This document shows positions 32,775 through 42,751 of a DNA stretch of 64,000 bases, in pieces. How positions within the stretch are numbered: position 1 is the first letter of the stretch; each line of letters opens with the position of its first letter. Source of the DNA: Bacteroidota bacterium (GTDB lineage Bacteria; Bacteroidota; Bacteroidia; Cytophagales; Cyclobacteriaceae). The notes beneath the pieces were generated by a model, which saw nothing but the letters and a program-made list of their open reading frames with translations, was not told the DNA's origin and made no database searches. The position numbers and the translations under genes were made by a program. The DNA lies in assembly GCA_023428695.1 (NCBI GenBank), contig JAEYWY010000017.1, forward strand, positions 310,001 through 374,000, in the 5' to 3' direction.

Positions 32775-34319
32775 ATGGCTATCCAGGAAGACAACCTTTT
32801 GAAGAACATTATCTCCCATGCCAAAGAGTATGGGTTCATTTTTCCTTCCAGTGAAATCTACGACGGGCTGAGTGCGGTCTATGACTACGGTCAGAACGGA
32901 GCGGAACTGAAGAACAACATCAAGGATTACTGGTGGAAATTCATGACACTCCTGCACGACAACATCGTAGGTATCGACGCAGCCATTTTTATGCACCCCA
33001 CGACATGGAAGGCTTCCGGGCACGTCGATGCATTTAACGATCCTATGATTGATAACCGCGACTCCAAGAAGCGCTATCGCGCGGACGTACTCATCGAGGA
33101 CGCAATCGCGAAGATGGAGGAGAAGATCAACAAGGAAGTTGAAAAGGCTGCCAAACGATTTGGTGAAAGTTTTGACCGCGAAATGTTCCTGAATACGAAC
33201 CCGCGGGTTCAGGAATACAAACAAAAGATCGAAGCTACCAATGCGCGGCTCAAGGATGCCATGGGTTCGGGAAATATGGCCGCGATGAAACAACTCATCG
33301 AAGACCTGGAAATCACCGACCCGATATCGGGTACACGCAACTGGACCGATGTGCGTCAGTTCAACCTGATGTTCTCGACAGAAATTGGATCGCTTGCCGA
33401 TGAAGCCAACAAGATCTACCTCAGGCCCGAAACTGCGCAGGGCATATTCGTGAACTTTCTGAACGTGCAGAAAACGGGTCGTATGAAAATTCCTTTCGGA
33501 ATCGCGCAGATAGGTAAAGCGTTCCGGAATGAAATTGTCGCGCGGCAGTTTATTTTCCGGATGCGCGAGTTTGAACAGATGGAAATGCAGTTCTTCATCA
33601 AACCCGGCGAGGAAATGAAGTGGTATGAATTCTGGAAGGAAAAGCGGATGCGCTGGCACAAGGCACTTGGCCTCGGCAACGAAAAATATCGTTACCACGA
33701 CCACCTGAACCTGGCTCACTATGCAAACGCAGCCTGCGACATTCAATTCAACTTCCCGATGGGCTTTAAAGAACTCGAAGGTATTCACTCGCGAACCGAC
33801 TTCGACCTGAAGAACCACGAAAAGTATTCCGGAAAGAAACTACAGTATTTTGATCCTGAAACTAATCAGAACTATATCCCATACGTCGTAGAGACATCGA
33901 TTGGTCTTGACCGCTGCTTCCTCGCAGTGCTGTCATCATCGTATAAAGAAGAAAAACTTGAAGACGGTTCCGAGCGCGTGGTTTTGCGCATACCGGCACC
34001 GCTGGCTCCGAACAAGGTGGCTGTACTTCCTTTGGTAAAGAAGGACGGACTTCCCGAAAAAGCGGAGGCTATCGTAAATGAACTCAAGTACGACCTGCGT
34101 TGCTTCTATGAAGACAAAGACGCCATTGGCCGCAGATACAGGCGCCAGGATGCAATCGGTACTCCGTACTGTGTTACCGTAGATCATCAGACGCTCGAGG
34201 ATGACACCGTTACGATTCGCGACCGCGATACGATGAAGCAGGAACGCATTCGCATCGCCGATCTGAGATCGAAGCTTGTTGACGCCTGTTCCATCAACGG
34301 TATACTCAGGAAGATCTGA
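32775..34319 (+). CDS. glyS: Glycyl-tRNA synthetase, dimeric single-chain type
   Basis: Class II aminoacyl-tRNA synthetase of 514 aa from ATG 32775 (MAIQEDNLLKNI); a TTG three codons upstream lies inside the promoter -7 box and is rejected. This is the alpha2 eukaryote/archaeal-like form, not the alpha2-beta2 form. Class II motifs are present: motif 1 region GFIFPSSEIYDGLSAVYDYG, LRPETAQGIFVNFLN, motif 2 PFGIAQIGKAFRNEI and FRMREFEQMEMQFF, motif 3 ETSIGLDRCFLAVL. A C-terminal anticodon-binding domain begins near LAPNKVAVLPLVKKDGLPEK. It leads a plus-strand cluster with the MtfA-like gene 4 bp after its stop. Confidence 0.96.
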   Translation: MAIQEDNLLKNIISHAKEYGFIFPSSEIYDGLSAVYDYGQNGAELKNNIKDYWWKFMTLLHDNIVGIDAAIFMHPTTWKASGHVDAFNDPMIDNRDSKKRYRADVLIEDAIAKMEEKINKEVEKAAKRFGESFDREMFLNTNPRVQEYKQKIEATNARLKDAMGSGNMAAMKQLIEDLEITDPISGTRNWTDVRQFNLMFSTEIGSLADEANKIYLRPETAQGIFVNFLNVQKTGRMKIPFGIAQIGKAFRNEIVARQFIFRMREFEQMEMQFFIKPGEEMKWYEFWKEKRMRWHKALGLGNEKYRYHDHLNLAHYANAACDIQFNFPMGFKELEGIHSRTDFDLKNHEKYSGKKLQYFDPETNQNYIPYVVETSIGLDRCFLAVLSSSYKEEKLEDGSERVVLRIPAPLAPNKVAVLPLVKKDGLPEKAEAIVNELKYDLRCFYEDKDAIGRRYRRQDAIGTPYCVTVDHQTLEDDTVTIRDRDTMKQERIRIADLRSKLVDACSINGILRKI

Positions 34320-34323
34320 GATT

Positions 34324-35130
34324 ATGTCGCCGTTCGTCGCCGTTGTTGCCATCCTCCTTGTCCTGATGTTTCTGAACCACCGAAGGTTCAGATCAATTCT
34401 TCATGAGGCCGATCATCAGGCCGGATTAATAAAACGCCGCGTCCTCCCGGTGCCGCGCAGGTTCCGGCAGATACTCCTCAAATACTTTCCGTACTACGGT
34501 AAGCTGTCTGCAGCTGACAGAAAAAAGTTTGAAAAAAAGATCATGAAGTTCATCTACGGCAAGCGCTTCATTCCGCGCGGCGTCCCTGAGGTGACCATCG
34601 AAGCGAAGGTGCTGATATCAGCCTCCGCGGTGCAGCTCACCTTTGGACTACCGGACATTACGTTCGCGCATTTCAACAAGATACTCGTTTATCCAAATGA
34701 CTATTATTCATCGATAACCAAGCGCTATCACAAAGGTGAAGTAAATCCGCGTTTTGGTATAATCGTGCTATCGTGGCAGAGCTTTATCGATGGATACATT
34801 AACAACACAGACAGTTTCAACCTGGGCCTTCACGAGATGGCGCACGCGCTCCGCCTCGAAAACGTTATTCGAAATGAAGAGTATAACTTTATCGATGCCG
34901 GGTTGCTCGCGCAGTTTGATCAGTTTGCCCACGACTTCTGCCGTTACCCCGGTGCGATGGCAACTGGCCTGATCCGTGCTTATGCTTGCACCAACACGCA
35001 TGAATTCTTCAGTGTATCCGTTGAAAATTTCTTTGAGCGGCCCCTTGCACTGAAGCAGGGTATACCGGTTCTTTATGATCTTATGTCGCGCCTGCTAAAT
35101 CAGGACCCGGCAAATTTACATGCTGCCTGA
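34324..35130 (+). CDS. MtfA-like zinc peptidase with membrane anchor
   Basis: 268 aa from ATG 34324 (MSPFVAVVAILLVLMFLN), 4 bp after glyS; the frame runs 16 codons further into glyS, but the hydrophobic start favours 34324. Residues 2-18 form an N-terminal membrane anchor. The rest resembles the MtfA (Mlc-titration factor) peptidase family: YYGKLSAADRKKFEKKIMKF, the zinc motif HEMAHAL (H-E-x-x-H) near residue 175, and FSVSVENFFERP, which supplies the downstream Glu ligand in E-F-F-S-V-S-V-E. The substrate is unknown; Mlc titration is an enterobacterial role and should not be assumed. Confidence 0.82.
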   Translation: MSPFVAVVAILLVLMFLNHRRFRSILHEADHQAGLIKRRVLPVPRRFRQILLKYFPYYGKLSAADRKKFEKKIMKFIYGKRFIPRGVPEVTIEAKVLISASAVQLTFGLPDITFAHFNKILVYPNDYYSSITKRYHKGEVNPRFGIIVLSWQSFIDGYINNTDSFNLGLHEMAHALRLENVIRNEEYNFIDAGLLAQFDQFAHDFCRYPGAMATGLIRAYACTNTHEFFSVSVENFFERPLALKQGIPVLYDLMSRLLNQDPANLHAA

Positions 35131-35223
35131 GTTTACATCACCTGACCTGGCACTTACGCAAGAGTACTCGGACCGTTTTAGACAGGAATGTATCCCGGTA
35201 GACCAGGCTGGGAATCGTAATTT

Positions 35224-36564
35224 ATGACTATGGATTGGATTCAATTGCTTTCCCCTGTTCGGCAGGGACAAAAGAGCGTCAACACGGCTTTTTCGCGAAG
35301 TGCCTTCGAACAGGATTATGATCGTATTATTTTCTCACACCCATTCCGGCGACTTCAGGACAAGACACAGGTTCATCCGCTTCCTGAACACGACTTTGTT
35401 CACACTCGCCTGACGCATAGCCTTGAGGTTTCAAGTGTGGGGAGAAGCCTAGGCCGCAAGGCAGGCGAAGTGCTTATTCAGAGGCACCAACAGTTGGCAT
35501 CGGCGTACAATCTTTTTGACTTCGGGGCCATCACTGCAGCAGCGTCACTCGCACACGATCTTGGAAATCCGCCGTTCGGACACGCCGGTGAAGACGCGCT
35601 CTCCGATTATTTCAGTCTGACAGAATCGGGTCGCGCACTGCAACCACTCGTCACGCCGGAACAATGGCAGGATCTCATTCAGTTCGAAGGTAACGCACAG
35701 GGCTTTCGAATCATCAACAGCAACACGTACGGACTGCAACTCACGCATGCGACGCTCGGGGCATTTACGAAGTACCCTTGCGTGTCGACGTTGTCGAATC
35801 GCGACAAATCGAGAAAGAGTCAAAAGAAGTTTGGCTTCTTTCAAACTGAGAAAGAACTCTTTACCGAAACGGCTACACATCTTGGTTTGCGTCCGACCGA
35901 TAACGGTGCCTGGTGCCGTCATCCGCTGGCGTTGCTTGTTGAAGCGGCTGATGACATTTGTTACAATATCATCGACCTGGAAGACGGCTGCCGGCTGGGA
36001 CTCGTGAGTTTCAATGACACGGTTGAGCTACTGGCCGGCATTTTGAAGGATGACTATTCAAGGGAAAAACTGGAACGGATTCATAGTCAGAACGAAAAGA
36101 TCGGCGTGCTTCGCGCGATGGCGATCGGCAAGCTAGTGACCGAATGCACCGAAGTTTTCCTCGACCACGAACCGCAAATCATGACCGGGCAGTTTGACAA
36201 AGCGCTTATAGATGAAAGCACGTCGCGTACCATCCTTGAGCAAATCTCCAGAACTTCATTTCGGCAAATCTATCGTTCGCGAAATGTTCTCGAAATTGAG
36301 GCATCAGGACATGAAGTTCTGCCTGGTATTCTACACGAATTTGTGACCGCGGGGAGATTCATCATCGGAACGGCGAATTCACAAAAGAAGACTCCACGGA
36401 AATACCAGAATATCGGCTTGCTCTTTCCTGATGAAGTGCAGTATGCCCTTTCTCAAACCACGGACTTTTATGAAATGCTGCGCCTGGTACTCGACTTCGT
36501 ATCCGGACTTACCGATAAACATGCACTCTCAATCTTCAGAAAAATAAAAGGAATAAGCATCTAG
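35224..36564 (+). CDS. dgt: Deoxyguanosinetriphosphate triphosphohydrolase (dGTPase)
   Basis: HD-domain dNTPase of 446 aa: dGTP to deoxyguanosine + tripolyphosphate. HD metal ligands are H in VHTRLTHSLEVSSVGRSLG and H-D in ASLAHDLGNPPFGHAGE. The N-terminal FSRSAFEQDYDRIIFSHPFR with RRLQDKTQVHPL block and HPLALLVEAADDICYNIIDL (third ligand D) are typical of the type-1 subfamily. It may start at ATG 35224 or 35230. It lies 93 bp downstream of the MtfA-like gene. Confidence 0.94.
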   Translation: MTMDWIQLLSPVRQGQKSVNTAFSRSAFEQDYDRIIFSHPFRRLQDKTQVHPLPEHDFVHTRLTHSLEVSSVGRSLGRKAGEVLIQRHQQLASAYNLFDFGAITAAASLAHDLGNPPFGHAGEDALSDYFSLTESGRALQPLVTPEQWQDLIQFEGNAQGFRIINSNTYGLQLTHATLGAFTKYPCVSTLSNRDKSRKSQKKFGFFQTEKELFTETATHLGLRPTDNGAWCRHPLALLVEAADDICYNIIDLEDGCRLGLVSFNDTVELLAGILKDDYSREKLERIHSQNEKIGVLRAMAIGKLVTECTEVFLDHEPQIMTGQFDKALIDESTSRTILEQISRTSFRQIYRSRNVLEIEASGHEVLPGILHEFVTAGRFIIGTANSQKKTPRKYQNIGLLFPDEVQYALSQTTDFYEMLRLVLDFVSGLTDKHALSIFRKIKGISI

Positions 36565-36663
36565 CCCGGGAGAGGACGAATTGACCGCCGGAACCTTACA
36601 TCTGCCCTTCATTACGTGCTGGTCCCGGACGGAAAATTGAACTGGAAACACCTCAAAATTCAT

Positions 36664-36671
36664 TAGCTTTG
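36664..36671 (+). promoter_or_regulatory. -7 promoter element for the MMPL gene
   Basis: TAGCTTTG then G, 30 nt before the ATG at 36702; TTG at 36637-36639 is 24 nt upstream, slightly long for the -33 box. Confidence 0.45.
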
Positions 36672-36701
36672 GCCCCTTAGAACTACACCAGCGGGCCAAA
36701 T

Positions 36702-39134
36702 ATGTGGAATAGCGTAGCGCAAGCAATCATTCGTTTTCGGCTAGTATTCATTATGCTGATCGGCATCATTACGATTTACATGGGTTATAAAGCTACCCAG
36801 GTCGAAATGAGCTACGAACTTGCGCGCACCGTGCCGTTAGATGATCCCGACATGGTGATGCTCACCAAGTTTCGCGAACAATTTGGCGAAGACGGAAACA
36901 TCATCGCGGTCGGCATGAACGACACCGCGATCTATAGTCTCAGCAATTTCAAGGCATACCGCGAACTCACAAAAGACATCAGGGCTCTCAATGGTGTGAA
37001 TGAGGTCATCTCGTTGCCTGCACTCAAGATGATCCTGAAGGATACCGCTGAAACGCGCTTTTATCTTGCACCGATCTTTCCGGATGATATTCAGTCTCAA
37101 GAGGAGTTGGACAGCCTGTTGAGCATTGCCCGCGATCAGCGCATTTACATGGACCAGCTCGTCAACACGCGAAACGGAGCCACCATGATGCTGGTGAGCG
37201 TCCAAAAGGAAGTGATGAATTCATCGCTACGCGAAGAGTTGACGCAAAAAATGCAGGAAGCGGGAAGGAAATTCGAGCACAAAACCGGAATAACGCTTCG
37301 GTATGCAGGGTTGCCGTTTATCCGTACCGTTGTAGCAAAGTCAGTAAAGAAGGAGATGCAACTGTTCCTATACGCGTCAGTACTCATCACGGGCATCATC
37401 ATGTTTGTGTTCTTCCGTTCGTTCCGTGCGGTGCTTTTTTCGATGATCATTATAGGTATCGTTGTCGTCTGGACGCTGGGGACACTGGCATTGTTTGATT
37501 ATAAAATCACTCTGCTCAGCGGACTCATTCCGCCGGTTATCGTAACACTCGGTATCACCAACGCGATTTACCTGCTAAACAAATATCACCTTGAATTTGC
37601 GCGTACCAAAGACAAACTGAAAGCGATAAACGCAGTCGTGCAAAAGATGGGGCTTGCCACATTCCTTACAAACCTCACAGTAGCCATTGGTTTTCTTACA
37701 CTTCTCGCAACGGACATCATCGTCTTGCGCGAATTCGGAATAGTTGCCGGGATTAATATCATGGTGTTGTTCCTCGTCAGCCTCATCATGATTCCGAGTA
37801 TTTTTTCATGGCTGCCAGTACCCTCGGAAAAGCATCTCCGCCACCTGAACTTCCCGATCATGGGAGCGTTCCTCAGATTCGTTGACGTGATGGTACACCG
37901 CCAACGGCCTCTGATATACATCATTTCTGCCATAACTGCTATCCTGTCTGCAATCGGGATATGGCAACTCCGTTCGCTTTCATTCATGGTCGACGATGTT
38001 CCGGAACAAAGCCAGGTAAAACAAGACCTTCACTTCTTTGAAGAGCACTTCAGCGGAATCATGCCGCTGGAAGTTGTGGTCGAATTCAAAACCAAAAAAC
38101 GCCGGCCCGTTCTTGATGTAAACAACCTCGCAAAAGTCGAGGAGTTCGAACAGTTTCTTGATTCACTGTCGATGGTTTCAAAGCCTGTCTCCATCCTAAG
38201 TTTCGTTAAAGCATCTAAGCAGGCGTTTTACAATAACAACCCGGACCGCTATACGCTGCCATCGCGTTCTGAAGGAGCGTTCATCCTTCGATATATGCGC
38301 GGACAGACCGACAACAGCGGACTGTTCAACTCATTTGTGGACTCGACATTTACCCGCATGCGTATTTCAAGTCAGATAGCCGACATCGGTTCCGAAAGAA
38401 TGGATTCGCTTGTGCATGTCGCAATTGAACCACGGATGAAAGAGATCTTTGTGTCAACGGAAAAGGACTCCGTTCAAAGTTATGTCACCGGAACCACCAA
38501 ACTTTTTATCAAAGGGAATAACTTCCTGATCGCGAACCTCCGGGAAAGCCTCCTTCTCGCCTTCCTGCTGATTACGTTATCGATGGCGATCCTCTTTTCA
38601 AATGTTCGAATGATCATTATCTCTCTTATTCCTAACCTGCTCGCCCTGATGATCACAGCAGGTTTAATGGGTTTCTTCGATATCCCTTTAAAGGCAAGTA
38701 CGGCATTGATCTTCAGTATTACGTTCGGGATTTCTGTCGATAACTCGATTCGTTTCCTCGCGAAATACCGTCAGGAGATTTTGTCGAACAACTTCTTCAT
38801 ACCCGTCGCGGTGAGTGACAGTATTCTGGAGACCGGAAAGAGCATCATGTACACGTCTATCGTGCTGTTCGCCGGATTTATCATATTCACGTTTTCATCA
38901 TTCGGCGGCACTATTGCGCTTGGGCTCCTTACTTCCGTTACGCTTGTAATCAGCATGTTCACAAACCTCATTCTGCTCCCGGCGCTTATCCTGACGTTCG
39001 ATAAGCCGAAGAAGGACGGGGAAGGCCGCCAGCTCATCGACGAATTCGATTCTTCGTTTTATGGTGAAAGTGAGGATGAGGAGATTGACCTGAGCCGCAT
39101 TACTATACACAACCGGCATTCGGCCGCAGAATAG
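36702..39134 (+). CDS. RND-superfamily MMPL-type exporter
   Basis: 810-aa inner-membrane transporter of the RND/MMPL superfamily. Two pseudo-repeats are seen: TM1 (about 9-27), a large periplasmic loop (about 35-215), then five helices (about 222-390); TM7 (about 402-424), a second loop (about 430-605), then helices 615-765. The family motif region YKITLLSGLIPPVIVTLGIT and, in the second half, KASTALIFSITFGISVDNSI with R-F-L-A-K-Y carry the charged residues of the proton relay (D697-type Asp). Likely substrates are lipids, hopanoids or outer-membrane lipid precursors, but no outer-membrane factor is adjacent. Acidic C-terminal tail (ESEDEEIDLS). Confidence 0.9.
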   Translation: MWNSVAQAIIRFRLVFIMLIGIITIYMGYKATQVEMSYELARTVPLDDPDMVMLTKFREQFGEDGNIIAVGMNDTAIYSLSNFKAYRELTKDIRALNGVNEVISLPALKMILKDTAETRFYLAPIFPDDIQSQEELDSLLSIARDQRIYMDQLVNTRNGATMMLVSVQKEVMNSSLREELTQKMQEAGRKFEHKTGITLRYAGLPFIRTVVAKSVKKEMQLFLYASVLITGIIMFVFFRSFRAVLFSMIIIGIVVVWTLGTLALFDYKITLLSGLIPPVIVTLGITNAIYLLNKYHLEFARTKDKLKAINAVVQKMGLATFLTNLTVAIGFLTLLATDIIVLREFGIVAGINIMVLFLVSLIMIPSIFSWLPVPSEKHLRHLNFPIMGAFLRFVDVMVHRQRPLIYIISAITAILSAIGIWQLRSLSFMVDDVPEQSQVKQDLHFFEEHFSGIMPLEVVVEFKTKKRRPVLDVNNLAKVEEFEQFLDSLSMVSKPVSILSFVKASKQAFYNNNPDRYTLPSRSEGAFILRYMRGQTDNSGLFNSFVDSTFTRMRISSQIADIGSERMDSLVHVAIEPRMKEIFVSTEKDSVQSYVTGTTKLFIKGNNFLIANLRESLLLAFLLITLSMAILFSNVRMIIISLIPNLLALMITAGLMGFFDIPLKASTALIFSITFGISVDNSIRFLAKYRQEILSNNFFIPVAVSDSILETGKSIMYTSIVLFAGFIIFTFSSFGGTIALGLLTSVTLVISMFTNLILLPALILTFDKPKKDGEGRQLIDEFDSSFYGESEDEEIDLSRITIHNRHSAAE

Positions 39135-39219
39135 CCCACAAGACAAAAACAGGCCGTTTCCACCCCAAAAAGCCGGTATTCTGACCAGCGTGATGTTCTG
39201 GTAATTAGTGTATTCCTGC

Positions 39220-39227
39220 TATCTTTG
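39220..39227 (+). promoter_or_regulatory. -7 promoter element for ileS
   Basis: TATCTTTG then C, 36 nt before the ATG at 39264. CTG at 39198-39200 sits at the 19-nt spacing instead of TTG. Confidence 0.5.
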
Positions 39228-39263
39228 CGCACTTATTCAAACCATAGTTGCAGATTTTTTCGT

Positions 39264-42200
39264 ATGGCCGGGAAGTACAAGGAATATAAAGAGCTGAGTT
39301 ACGCAAAAACGGCGGAGGAGATACTCCGGTTCTGGCAGGAGAACGAAGTCTTTGAAAAGTCGGTTTCCGACCGCGAAGGCGCTTCGACATTTACATTTTA
39401 TGAAGGTCCGCCTTCAGCAAACGGCACTCCTGGAATTCACCACGTTATGGGCCGGACGGTCAAGGATATTTTTTGCCGTTTTAAGACCCTCCAGGGATTT
39501 CAGGTGAAACGCAAAGGCGGCTGGGATACTCACGGCCTTCCCGTAGAGCTTCAAGTCGAAAAACAGCTCGGCATTACGAAGGACGATATCGGAAAGAAAA
39601 TTTCGATCAAAGAATACAATCAGAAGTGCCGCGAAACGGTAATGATGTATAAAGATCAGTGGGACGACCTGACCCGGAAGATGGGGTACTGGGTAGATCT
39701 TAAGAATCCGTACATCACTTACGAAACCGAATACATCGAATCATTGTGGTGGGCTCTGAAACAGCTCTACGAGAAGAATCTGCTTTATAAAGGGTACACA
39801 ATACAACCCTATTCTCCGGGCGCCGGTACGGGTCTGAGCTCGCACGAACTGAACCTTCCCGGATGTTACAAGGAAGTTAAGGACACCACCGTTGTAGCGC
39901 AGTTCCGGGTTCCTTCAAGTGAACGTTCCGCGTTTCTGTTCGAGAAACAAAAAGGCGACGTCTTCATCGTGGCATGGACGACCACCCCGTGGACCCTTCC
40001 ATCAAACACTGCGCTGGCAATCGGTGAAAAGATCACCTACCTACAGGTGAACACATTCAATATGTACACGCACAAGCCGATAAGCGTTGTCCTGGCAAAG
40101 GATCTTTTCTCAAAATATTTTTTAGAAAAAAATAAGGATCTGTCCATTGCTGATTATAAACCCGGTGACAAAGCAATTCCCTATGAGATCGTGCAGGAGT
40201 TCCCGGGAAAAGAGCTTGTTGGCATACGTTACGAGCAACTGCTTCCCTACCTGCAACCATTTTACGACGCTGAAAAAGCCTTCCATATAATCGCTGGTGA
40301 CTTCGTTACAACGGAAGATGGAACGGGTGTCGTTCATATTTCGCCCACGTTTGGTGCGGACGACTTCCGTGCAGCAAAACAAAACGGTATCCCTGCCCTT
40401 ACGGTCCAGGACGAAGCAGGAAACGAAGTCCCCACGGTTGACAAAAAAGGGAAGTTCATAGCTGTTATTGGTGAACAACTCGCAGCAGGTGTTGTCAAAT
40501 ATGGCATCAAGACACATAAGACGCTTGGCGCTGATGACTTCTACGTGAAGAATTACACCGGCGAGAACGAATCACATCCCGATTACAAGACCACAGATGT
40601 AATCATTTCGATCATCCTGAAAGAAGAGAACAAGGCATTCAAAGTCGAAAAATACGAACACACGTATCCACATTGCTGGAGGACGGACAAGCCGGTGCTG
40701 TATTATCCGCTCGACTCGTGGTTCATTCGCACCACAGCGTTGAAGGATCGTATGGTCGAACTTAACAAGACCATCAACTGGAAACCAGAATCAACGGGTA
40801 GCGGTCGTTTTGGCAACTGGCTTGAAAACCTCGTTGACTGGAACCTTTCACGCTCACGTTACTGGGGAACACCACTGCCTATCTGGCGCACGAAGGATGG
40901 CAAGGAGGAAATATGTATCGGCAGCATCGCCGAGCTTAATAATCAGGTTGAGCGTTCGATTGAGGCCGGCTTTATGAAATCCGCATTGCCTGCTGATTTC
41001 GATTTGCACCGTCCCTATGTCGATGAAGTTGTTCTCGTGAGTTCAACTGGACAGCCGATGTATCGCGAACCGGATCTGATCGACGTGTGGTTTGATTCTG
41101 GCGCGATGCCCTTCGCACAATGGCATTATCCATTCGAAAGCAAAGAGACGTTTGACAGCAACTACCCCGCTGACTTTATCGCCGAAGGTGTGGACCAAAC
41201 CCGAGGTTGGTTCTTCACGCTTCACGCGATTGCCACCATGCTGTTTGACGAAGTTGCATTTCGCAATGTTATCTCTAACGGCCTTGTGCTCGACAAGAGC
41301 GGCAACAAGATGTCAAAGCGTCTGGGTAATGTTGTTAACCCATTTGACGCAATTGAGAAATACGGGCCTGATCTTGTACGCTGGTACATGATCGAAAACG
41401 CTCCGCCGTGGGATAACCTCAAATTCGACTTCGACGGGATAACCGAAGTGCAACGTCGCTTCTTTGGAACGTTGTACAACACGTATTCATTCTTCGCGCT
41501 CTATGCCAACATTGATGGCTTCGTGAAGGACGAAATGAAACTCGTTTCGCCCGACAGGCTTACACACCTTGACCGGTGGATCATTTCAAAATTGCAGACG
41601 TTGATTCGTGAAGTAACGAAAGCGTATGAAGAGTATGAACCCACACGGGCAGCGCGCGCAATCCAGGATTTCGTAAATGATCATCTCTCAAACTGGTACG
41701 TGCGACTCAATCGTAAACGATTCTGGAGTGTGCGATCGACTGGTGCGAACGGCCCTGGTGACGACAAAAAGGCAGCATACGAAACGTTGTACGAGTGTCT
41801 TTTGGTTACGGCACAGTTGATGTCGCCGATTGCACCGTTCTTCAGTGAATGGCTTTATACAAATCTCACGGACAACATTCGCGATAAGGCAATCGCAAAC
41901 AAGACACCGTTGCGGCATCTTTCGGTTCATTTAACCGATCTTGTCAAATCCGAGGAAACACGCATAGACAGCGAGTTGGAAAAGTCGATGGACTATGCAC
42001 AGAAAATATGTTCCCTTGTTCACTCGATACGGAAGAATGCGAAGATCAAGGTAAGAACGCCTTTGCAGCGCATCTTGCTGCCGGTTCTTGATTCGTCATT
42101 CGCGGACCGTATTCGTTCCGTGGAAAACATTATCCTTGCAGAAGTGAACGTAAAGGCGATCGAATACATCGACGACACTTCCGGTGTATTGGTTAAGAAG

Positions 42201-42713
42201 GCTAAACCCAACTTCCCGCGTCTTGGCAAACAATACGGACCGAAAATGAAAGAAGTGGCCGCTGCAATCAATGCATTCGGTCAGGAGGATATCAATATAC
42301 TGGAGAAACAGGGATCGCTTTCAAGAGGGGGATTCGATCTGGTCGCCGAGGACGTTATTATCACATCGGAAGATATTCCGGGCTGGTCTGTTGCGAGCGA
42401 GGGCGGTGTAACGGTGGCGCTGGATATTACAATAACAGATTCACTGCGTCGTGAAGGTATTGCACGTGATTTCGTTAACCGTGTGCAGAACCTGCGCAAG
42501 GATATGGGGCTGGAAGTGCTGGATAAGATCGGTATTGAAGTTGAGCGCAACGGAGAAGTCGTAACAGCCGCACTGACGGAATTCAGCGACTATATCAGTA
42601 CGGAAACACAGGCACTGAGCCTTGAACTTAAAGACAGTCTTCCCGGGGCAACGGAAGTCGACATGGACGAATATATGGTGCGGGTTAAGATCAGCGTAAA
42701 AACACCGCGCTGA
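39264..42713 (+). CDS. ileS: Isoleucyl-tRNA synthetase, long type (IleS2-like)
   Basis: 1149-aa class I aminoacyl-tRNA synthetase from ATG 39264 (MAGKYKEYKELSY); the 13-codon upstream extension begins inside the -7 box. The HIGH equivalent is PSANGTPGIHHVMGRTVKD, and the KMSKS equivalent is KSGNKMSKRLGNV. The editing domain (CP1) lies around 230-480 (WTTTPWTLPSNTALAIG, EDGTGVVHISPTFGADDF). The length and the WDTHGLPVELQVEKQLG block resemble the eukaryote-like IleS2 class, which in other bacteria is less sensitive to mupirocin. There is no C-terminal zinc finger. lspA follows at 38 bp. Confidence 0.96.
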   Translation: MAGKYKEYKELSYAKTAEEILRFWQENEVFEKSVSDREGASTFTFYEGPPSANGTPGIHHVMGRTVKDIFCRFKTLQGFQVKRKGGWDTHGLPVELQVEKQLGITKDDIGKKISIKEYNQKCRETVMMYKDQWDDLTRKMGYWVDLKNPYITYETEYIESLWWALKQLYEKNLLYKGYTIQPYSPGAGTGLSSHELNLPGCYKEVKDTTVVAQFRVPSSERSAFLFEKQKGDVFIVAWTTTPWTLPSNTALAIGEKITYLQVNTFNMYTHKPISVVLAKDLFSKYFLEKNKDLSIADYKPGDKAIPYEIVQEFPGKELVGIRYEQLLPYLQPFYDAEKAFHIIAGDFVTTEDGTGVVHISPTFGADDFRAAKQNGIPALTVQDEAGNEVPTVDKKGKFIAVIGEQLAAGVVKYGIKTHKTLGADDFYVKNYTGENESHPDYKTTDVIISIILKEENKAFKVEKYEHTYPHCWRTDKPVLYYPLDSWFIRTTALKDRMVELNKTINWKPESTGSGRFGNWLENLVDWNLSRSRYWGTPLPIWRTKDGKEEICIGSIAELNNQVERSIEAGFMKSALPADFDLHRPYVDEVVLVSSTGQPMYREPDLIDVWFDSGAMPFAQWHYPFESKETFDSNYPADFIAEGVDQTRGWFFTLHAIATMLFDEVAFRNVISNGLVLDKSGNKMSKRLGNVVNPFDAIEKYGPDLVRWYMIENAPPWDNLKFDFDGITEVQRRFFGTLYNTYSFFALYANIDGFVKDEMKLVSPDRLTHLDRWIISKLQTLIREVTKAYEEYEPTRAARAIQDFVNDHLSNWYVRLNRKRFWSVRSTGANGPGDDKKAAYETLYECLLVTAQLMSPIAPFFSEWLYTNLTDNIRDKAIANKTPLRHLSVHLTDLVKSEETRIDSELEKSMDYAQKICSLVHSIRKNAKIKVRTPLQRILLPVLDSSFADRIRSVENIILAEVNVKAIEYIDDTSGVLVKKAKPNFPRLGKQYGPKMKEVAAAINAFGQEDINILEKQGSLSRGGFDLVAEDVIITSEDIPGWSVASEGGVTVALDITITDSLRREGIARDFVNRVQNLRKDMGLEVLDKIGIEVERNGEVVTAALTEFSDYISTETQALSLELKDSLPGATEVDMDEYMVRVKISVKTPR

Positions 42714-42751
42714 TCGTTGCAGTCCTTCGGGACAGAACTAACGAAACAGGA

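Noticed and set aside
32760..33818. 352-codon open frame antisense to glyS
   Set aside because: It lies wholly opposite a strongly conserved synthetase; its composition (many Val, Phe, His) is what reverse reading of such codons gives, and it has no domain.
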